From JAWWBL01 sp033720975 (GTDB lineage Bacteria > Actinomycetota > Acidimicrobiia > Spongiisociales > ZC4RG35): a stretch of DNA of 10,226 bases. Location: contig JAWWBL010000057.1 in NCBI GenBank assembly GCA_033720975.1, positions 1 to 10,226 of the forward strand, given 5' to 3'. The first letter of the stretch is position 1. Every line of letters begins with the position of its first letter. Below, piece after piece: positions 6,731 to 10,226 of this stretch. A program made the position numbers and the translations under genes. The notes under the pieces were generated by a model. The model saw nothing but the letters and a program-made list of their open reading frames with translations, was not told where the DNA came from and searched no databases.

Positions 6731-7318
6731 CTAAAGGTCGGTGATCCACGGATGACCGGGATGTGCCAACCGCAATGCGTCCTTCAACCAGGAGCGGGCC
6801 GTTGGATGCAGCCTGTGTCCGTGTAGTTGGAAATCCGCGATATCACGGTCTCTCATCTGCTTGGCCTTGAACAACAGTTGGATCTCCGGTCTGACGCAGG
6901 GGATGCCATCGACGTCGATTGCGACTTCTTTCCTGGGCAACCGAACCCGGGCATCACGGCGATATACCCACTCGTCGCCGTCGCTCTCGTTGAGGATCAT
7001 TTCGAGTAACCACTTTTGCGCTCCTGGCCTGCGGACCCAGATCGAATTCGCTTGAGACCAGAGATCGCCCGCCTCGCCCATGTGCCGGAGCTTCCCATCG
7101 GCAGCGGCATGGAACTCGAGGTCGAACGAGTCGAAAAGGTGCGGCACATCCTCCCGGTAGACGCCTATGTCGAGATCGATGTGGTCTCGCGTCTTTGATC
7201 CGTGGACGAGGTCCAGAGCCCATCCTCCGGACACCCACCAATCCGCCGGATATCCGGCCATGATCGCGGGAGCCCGATCGGGTCCGACCGATTCGAATCC
7301 GTGTTCGAGCTCATCCAT
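6731..7318 (-). CDS. ANT(2'')-like nucleotidyltransferase
   Basis: The 195-residue protein carries the signature of the aminoglycoside-2''-adenylyltransferase-like family of minimal nucleotidyltransferases. WWVSGGWALDLVHG holds the GGW nucleotide-binding turn (G31, G32), and TRDHIDLDIGVYRED supplies metal-binding D48 and D50. RPEIQLLFKAKQMRDRDIADF (about 143-163) is the basic-acidic helix typical of the C-terminal half. The family transfers a nucleoside monophosphate to a small-molecule or protein hydroxyl; resistance enzymes are a minority, so drug modification should not be assumed. The ATG at 7316-7318 is the most plausible start, because an extension to 7531 would run through the whole divergent gap and into the opposite gene. 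No ribosome site precedes it. A TTGCCG-17-TAGCCT promoter places transcription start almost at the ATG, suggesting a leaderless mRNA. It is the first gene of the leftward operon. Confidence 0.8.
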   Translation of the reverse strand: MDELEHGFESVGPDRAPAIMAGYPADWWVSGGWALDLVHGSKTRDHIDLDIGVYREDVPHLFDSFDLEFHAAADGKLRHMGEAGDLWSQANSIWVRRPGAQKWLLEMILNESDGDEWVYRRDARVRLPRKEVAIDVDGIPCVRPEIQLLFKAKQMRDRDIADFQLHGHRLHPTARSWLKDALRLAHPGHPWITDL

Positions 7319-7319
7319 G

Positions 7320-7339
7320 GCGGTCGAGGCTACGACCGC
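7320..7339. promoter_or_regulatory. Palindromic candidate operator in the divergent intergenic region
   Basis: GCGGTCG (7320-7326) and CGACCGC (7333-7339) are perfect inverted arms of seven bases with a six-base spacer. They occupy most of the 36 bases between the two divergent operons. The spacer is exactly the proposed -10 box of the leftward operon, so a dimeric regulator bound here would cover that promoter. No regulator gene is present in the window. Confidence 0.45.
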
Positions 7340-7355
7340 TAACTTCGGACGGCAA
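7327..7355 (-). promoter_or_regulatory. Candidate leaderless promoter of the leftward five-gene operon
   Basis: On the minus strand, TTGCCG (7355-7350) and TAGCCT (7332-7327) are separated by exactly 17 bases. The ATG of the nucleotidyltransferase starts eight bases after the -10 box, so transcription would start at or within about two bases of the ATG. The absence of a Shine-Dalgarno site before that ATG agrees with leaderless translation, which is common in actinobacteria. Confidence 0.45.
7340..7345 (+). promoter_or_regulatory. Weak candidate -10 box of the rightward lipid operon
   Basis: TAACTT fits the TANNNT pattern and sits nine bases before the ATG at 7355, so this transcript could also be leaderless. 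No -35 box of quality is visible 16-18 bases upstream, where the opposite gene starts. Confidence 0.25.
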
Positions 7356-7711
7356 TGAGTGAGCGACTCGATCGATGGATGGACGGATATGTCCTCGCAT
7401 GGTCCACCAACGAACCCGATCACATCGCAGCGCTGTTCACCGAGGATGCGGTCTACGACCCGCAGACCGCCGGGGGAGAGTGGGAGGGCTTGGAGGAGAT
7501 CGTGAGTCAGTGGGTCGAGATCGGAGATCACGAAGACAACTGGGGCTTCGAATGGGCGTCGCTTGTCGAGACCGACGATCTTGCGATCGTCACGGGCAGG
7601 ACCCGCTACTTCGAACCACCGGTGAACTATCGAAACCTATGGGTGATCCGGTTCAGGGGCGACCGGTGTTACGACTTCACCGAGTGGTACATCGAGGAGG
7701 ATGACGGTTGA
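7355..7711 (+). CDS. SnoaL-like / NTF2-fold protein
   Basis: The 118-residue protein has the size and pattern of the SnoaL/NTF2-like superfamily. An N-terminal helix (ERLDRWMDGYVLAWSTNEPDHI, about 3-24) leads into the hallmark LFTEDAVYDP strand (27-36), then WEGLEEIVSQWVEI (43-56) and the beta sheet EWASLVETDDLAIVTGRTRYF, YRNLWVIRF and CYDFTEWYIEE. Such proteins form a cone-shaped pocket and act as isomerases, hydrolases, cyclases or pure binding domains; sequence alone does not say which. The ATG at 7355 is used; only a weak GGACGG lies nearby. Its TGA overlaps the patatin start by four bases (TTGA), indicating translational coupling and a shared process. No signal peptide is seen. Confidence 0.8.
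   Translation: MSERLDRWMDGYVLAWSTNEPDHIAALFTEDAVYDPQTAGGEWEGLEEIVSQWVEIGDHEDNWGFEWASLVETDDLAIVTGRTRYFEPPVNYRNLWVIRFRGDRCYDFTEWYIEEDDG
7694..7700 (+). promoter_or_regulatory. Shine-Dalgarno site that selects the TTG start of the patatin gene
   Basis: GAGGAGG lies seven bases before the TTG at 7708-7710 and within the last codons of the SnoaL-like gene. It supports a TTG start inside the TTGA overlap; the nearby ATG at 7701 is out of frame. Confidence 0.7.
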
Positions 7712-8541
7712 GCGCGAGACGAACCGCCTTCGTGCTGGGTGGTGGCGGTCGTTGGGGAGCGGTCGAGGTGGGGATGATCCGGGCGCTGGAGGAGGCCGCT
7801 ATCGCGCCGGATCTGATCCTCGGGACGTCAATCGGAGCTTTCAACGGATCGGTGATCGCCGACATGCCAGGCCCTGAGGGTGTTGAGCGGCTGATCAGCC
7901 TTTGGGAGGAGATTGCCACCACAGGGGTCCTCAGAGGCGGGGCACTGGAGCGGATCAAGAACGTCGCAACTTTCCGACCCGCAATCCACACCACATCCGA
8001 GCTGAGGGCGATCCTGGAGCACCTCTATCCGGGCGAAACGATGATCGAGGATCTCGCCACTCCGTTTCAATGTGTCGCTGCGTCGATTGAGCGGTCGACG
8101 GAGCATTGGTTCACCGAGGGCCCCCTGGTCGACGCGCTCTTGGCGAGCTCAGCAGTCCCCGCACTGTTTCCCCCGGTGAAGATCGGCAACGAGCACTTCT
8201 ACGACGGGGGCCTAGTGAACTCGGTCCCAGTCGGACGGGCCGTGGAGCTGGGAGCCAAGGTGATCTACGTCTTGCAGGTCGGACGGATGGAGTCCCGGCT
8301 TCGGGCGCCTCAGCGGCTCCACGAGTCGGCTCTCATCTCTTTTGAGATCGCCCGGCGCAGCCGTTTCTCCGCCGCCTTGGAAAACCTCCCCGCGGACATC
8401 GAACTCCACGTCCTCCCCTCCGGTAACCCTCTCGCTTTCGATGATCGCCGTCAGCTGCGTTGGAGAGACACCACATCGACAGCAGAATTAGCCGAGGGTG
8501 CCTACATCGCTTCCAAGGCATACTTGAACGGTCTGGTCTGA
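7708..8541 (+). CDS. Patatin-like phospholipase / acyl hydrolase
   Basis: The 277-residue protein is a compact RssA/NTE-type patatin. The glycine-rich oxyanion-hole loop is LGGGGRWGAVEVG (10-22). The nucleophile elbow is GTSIGAFNG (39-47), with S41 as nucleophile in the GXSXG motif. The catalytic Asp of the Ser-Asp dyad is D166 in FYDGGLVNSVPV. A helix with SSAVPALFPPV (147-157) before the DGG is also typical. The usual role is cleavage of fatty acyl esters from phospholipids, lysophospholipids or neutral lipids. The canonical RG after the glycines appears as RWG, a minor change. There is no signal peptide or membrane helix, so it probably acts at the inner face of the membrane. The TTG start is well supported by its ribosome site. 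It sits between an NTF2-like gene (4-base overlap) and an acyltransferase gene (3-base gap), suggesting deacylation and reacylation in one pathway. Confidence 0.9.
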   Translation: MSARRTAFVLGGGGRWGAVEVGMIRALEEAAIAPDLILGTSIGAFNGSVIADMPGPEGVERLISLWEEIATTGVLRGGALERIKNVATFRPAIHTTSELRAILEHLYPGETMIEDLATPFQCVAASIERSTEHWFTEGPLVDALLASSAVPALFPPVKIGNEHFYDGGLVNSVPVGRAVELGAKVIYVLQVGRMESRLRAPQRLHESALISFEIARRSRFSAALENLPADIELHVLPSGNPLAFDDRRQLRWRDTTSTAELAEGAYIASKAYLNGLV

Positions 8542-8544
8542 AAA

Positions 8545-9591
8545 GTGCCTCACAGGTGGATCAGGCGACTCTTTCTCGATCCTCTGGTCGTCGTTGCAGT
8601 GGTGTTGGCAGTGGTGTCCCTTCCGGTTGTGGCAATAGGGGCGACATTCATCTCCCGATACTTCCCGGGACGCTGGCGGATCCTGCGTATCGTCTGGTTC
8701 CTCTTCCTCTACCTCGTCGTGGAAGCAGGTGCCCTGATAGCGATGTTCATGTTGTGGCTTGCTTCAGGCCTCGGGTGGAAGATCCGCTCTTCGTCGTTCC
8801 TGGGAGCGCACTATTGGCTGTTCAGCTGGATGCTTCGCCGGGTGGTGGCCTCGGCGAAGTTCACGTTCAAGATCACCATCCTCGATGAGAGCCCGCCGAC
8901 GCGACGACCACCGGAAGGAGGTAGACGGCCCATACTGGTGTTCAGCCGGCACGCCGGCCCAGGCGACTCGATGATGCTCCTCGACGCGCTCTGCAACAGG
9001 TTCCACCGGAGGCCACGAATCGTTCTCAAGGAGTTCCTCCAGTGGGACCCGGCACTCGACGTGATGCTCAACCGGCTGCCGTCGTCATTCGTGCCTGTGG
9101 GGCGTAAAGATGCTGCGACCGTGCTCGGCGCAATCACCGAGATCGCCGGCTCCATGGGCAGTGACGACGCCTTTGTGATCTTCCCGGAGGGCGCCAACTT
9201 CACCGAGAAGAGATACAAGCGATCTTTGGAGAAGCTCTATGAGATAGGTCGACCCGATCTCGCCGAGCGGGCCTCGCAGCTGAAGAACACATTGCCTCCA
9301 CGATCGCGGGGCGTCACTGCCGCCCTCGCTGCGGCACCGGCGAACTCCGACGTTTTCTTCGTGGGTCATGCCGGGCTGGAGACCTTCGTCAGCTGGGGTG
9401 ATATCTGGCGGGGCATGCCGATGGACACCACCGTTGCTGTGCATGTCTGGCACGTTCCCGCCGAGGAGGTTCCAACCGTGGAGAGGCAGGAGGAATGGCT
9501 CTTCGACACATGGGCCACCATCGACCGTTGGATTTCATCACGGCTCTCGGCCACCGGAGAGGTGGCCTTTGACGACCCCGACGCCTATTAG
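8545..9591 (+). CDS. PlsC-like membrane acyltransferase
   Basis: The 348-residue protein starts with two hydrophobic helices (about 12-34 and 47-73), then an LPLAT-type acyltransferase domain. The catalytic HX4D motif is RHAGPGD (H136, D141). Motif II may be VLKEFLQWDP (160-169). Motif III, which binds the glycerol phosphate in relatives, is FPEGANFTEKRY (213-224). The family moves an acyl chain from acyl-CoA or acyl-ACP to lysophosphatidate or another lysolipid at the membrane. The FPEGAN form (instead of FPEGTRS) and the long C-terminal part (about 225-348) set it apart from housekeeping PlsC, so a different acceptor is possible. GTG at 8545 follows the patatin stop by three bases with no good ribosome site, implying reinitiation. 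The TAG stop overlaps the stop of the convergent oxidoreductase gene by four bases. Confidence 0.87.
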   Translation: MPHRWIRRLFLDPLVVVAVVLAVVSLPVVAIGATFISRYFPGRWRILRIVWFLFLYLVVEAGALIAMFMLWLASGLGWKIRSSSFLGAHYWLFSWMLRRVVASAKFTFKITILDESPPTRRPPEGGRRPILVFSRHAGPGDSMMLLDALCNRFHRRPRIVLKEFLQWDPALDVMLNRLPSSFVPVGRKDAATVLGAITEIAGSMGSDDAFVIFPEGANFTEKRYKRSLEKLYEIGRPDLAERASQLKNTLPPRSRGVTAALAAAPANSDVFFVGHAGLETFVSWGDIWRGMPMDTTVAVHVWHVPAEEVPTVERQEEWLFDTWATIDRWISSRLSATGEVAFDDPDAY

Positions 9592-10226
9592 TCGGTCGAA
9601 GGACTTACGGTCACCAGGCCTCCTTTGAATGCCGGTGTCTTCGACCTCGGGTCGGTGTCACGGGGGAGAAGCACGTTCGCCTCGGGGTAGTACATGACGG
9701 CATTTCCCGGGGTGATGTCGATCTCACGAACCAGGATGTCGCTCATTGATCCGGCCTCACCTCGGACTTCGACTCTCTGGTCCACGTTCAGCCCGAGACG
9801 GCCAATGTCAGCCGGGTTCAGCATGATGACGTCTCGGCGTTCCTGTCCGCGGTACAGGTCCTCCTCCTCATAGACCACGGTGTTGAATTGGCCCTCGGAG
9901 CGGACGGTCATCAGCCGAAGCAGGCCATTTCCTCCCCTCAAGTCTGGAATGGTGACTACGTGCATTTTGGCGCGGCCGGTGTCGGTGGCGAACGATGGCT
10001 GGTGGAACGTGCGTCCTTCTATGTGGAACTCCTCCCGGGTCTCGTCGATCGATGCGATCGCTTCGTGTCCGGGAATCACTTTGCTGATGGCGTTTCGGAT
10101 TGACGAATGGCGGCGCATGGCTTCCCAGTCGAGGATGCCTTCGCTGTCGACACGCTCGCCGATGGCTGCAATGACCGAAACCTCGGACCGGGGGCCCTCG
10201 TGTCTGGGTGGTCCGCCGTCCGAGAG
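9588..10226 (-). CDS. C-terminal part of a molybdopterin oxidoreductase (FdhA-like / YdeP type)
   Basis: The frame is open from the right edge to TAA at 9588-9590, giving 212 residues of the C-terminal part. An ATG at 10118 exists, but the residues before it continue the domain (SEVSVIAAIGERVDSEG), so the gene extends out of the window. LMTVRSEGQFNTVVYEEEDLYRG (about 125 residues from the end) and VIMLNPADIGRLGLNVDQRV form the molybdopterin dinucleotide-binding domain, where the guanine dinucleotide cofactor is held. GNAVMYYPEANVLLP followed by DTDPRSKTPAFKG is the typical end of the FdhF/YdeP branch. That branch includes formate dehydrogenase alpha subunits and YdeP-like oxidoreductases of unknown substrate. 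The catalytic Sec or Cys and the iron-sulfur ligands lie in the missing N-terminal part, so the reaction cannot be decided. No partner subunit is visible. Confidence 0.85.
   Translation of the reverse strand, partial: LSDGGPPRHEGPRSEVSVIAAIGERVDSEGILDWEAMRRHSSIRNAISKVIPGHEAIASIDETREEFHIEGRTFHQPSFATDTGRAKMHVVTIPDLRGGNGLLRLMTVRSEGQFNTVVYEEEDLYRGQERRDVIMLNPADIGRLGLNVDQRVEVRGEAGSMSDILVREIDITPGNAVMYYPEANVLLPRDTDPRSKTPAFKGGLVTVSPSTD

Noticed and set aside
6731..7318. Antibiotic-resistance island
   Set aside because: There is only a family-level similarity to aminoglycoside adenylyltransferases, with no integron, transposase, recombination site or other resistance gene, and base usage looks like that of its neighbours.
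7319..7531. Longer start for the nucleotidyltransferase
   Set aside because: The extra 71 residues would be encoded across the divergent gap and opposite the SnoaL-like gene, and they resemble its antisense translation. The family domain begins after the ATG at 7318.
9588..10118. ATG at 10118 as the true start of the molybdopterin protein
   Set aside because: The frame stays open to the window edge and the upstream residues fit the same domain, so this is a truncated view of a longer gene.
1..10226. CRISPR array, tRNA or rRNA genes, phage or transposon genes
   Set aside because: I looked for repeat-spacer spacing, cloverleaf ends, and transposase, integrase or phage motifs on both strands by eye and saw none.

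Overview
The window looks like an ordinary chromosomal segment of a high-GC bacterium. It is most likely an actinobacterium, possibly an uncultured Acidimicrobiia-like lineage. Supporting signs are strong G/C bias at third codon positions, frequent GTG and TTG starts with GGAGG-type ribosome binding sites, very tight gene packing, candidate leaderless promoters with TANNNT -10 boxes, and family types common in that phylum (class III cyclase with TPRs, covalent-FAD oxidase, patatin, DoxX). I see no tRNA or rRNA gene, CRISPR array, insertion sequence or phage gene. No stretch longer than 300 bases lacks a gene.

Layout. (1) 1-245: the 3' end of an unrecognised plus-strand gene, ending at a strong bidirectional hairpin terminator (263-298). 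(2) 302-2036: a minus-strand gene for a roughly 12-helix membrane protein resembling heme-copper oxidase subunit I, divergent from a plus-strand DoxX-like membrane protein; a candidate promoter for the former lies in the 148-base gap. (3) 2033-7318: a compact minus-strand run of five genes, transcribed from right to left. They encode an ANT(2'')-like nucleotidyltransferase, a double hotdog thioesterase-like protein, a 61-residue two-helix membrane protein, an adenylate cyclase-FlgO/TolB-like-TPR protein and an FAD-linked BBE-type oxidase. Gaps are -1 to about 34 bases, so an operon is likely. (4) 7355-9591: a plus-strand run of three genes (SnoaL/NTF2-like, patatin-like acyl hydrolase, PlsC-like acyltransferase) with a 4-base overlap and a 3-base gap, plausibly one transcription unit for membrane-lipid acyl turnover. 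(5) 9588-10226: the C-terminal part of a minus-strand molybdopterin oxidoreductase of the FdhA-like/YdeP type, cut by the window edge.

The two operons diverge from only 36 bases. These hold a perfect 7+7 inverted repeat whose spacer is the best -10 box for the leftward operon, which suggests one regulated switch point. Both other convergent gene pairs (2033-2036 and 9588-9591) overlap at their stop codons. The points most worth following up are the lipid operon, the operator-like palindrome with leaderless promoter, the membrane protein with heme-like histidines but no copper site, and the double hotdog protein with unusual active-site residues. I found no convincing evidence of a wholly new system.
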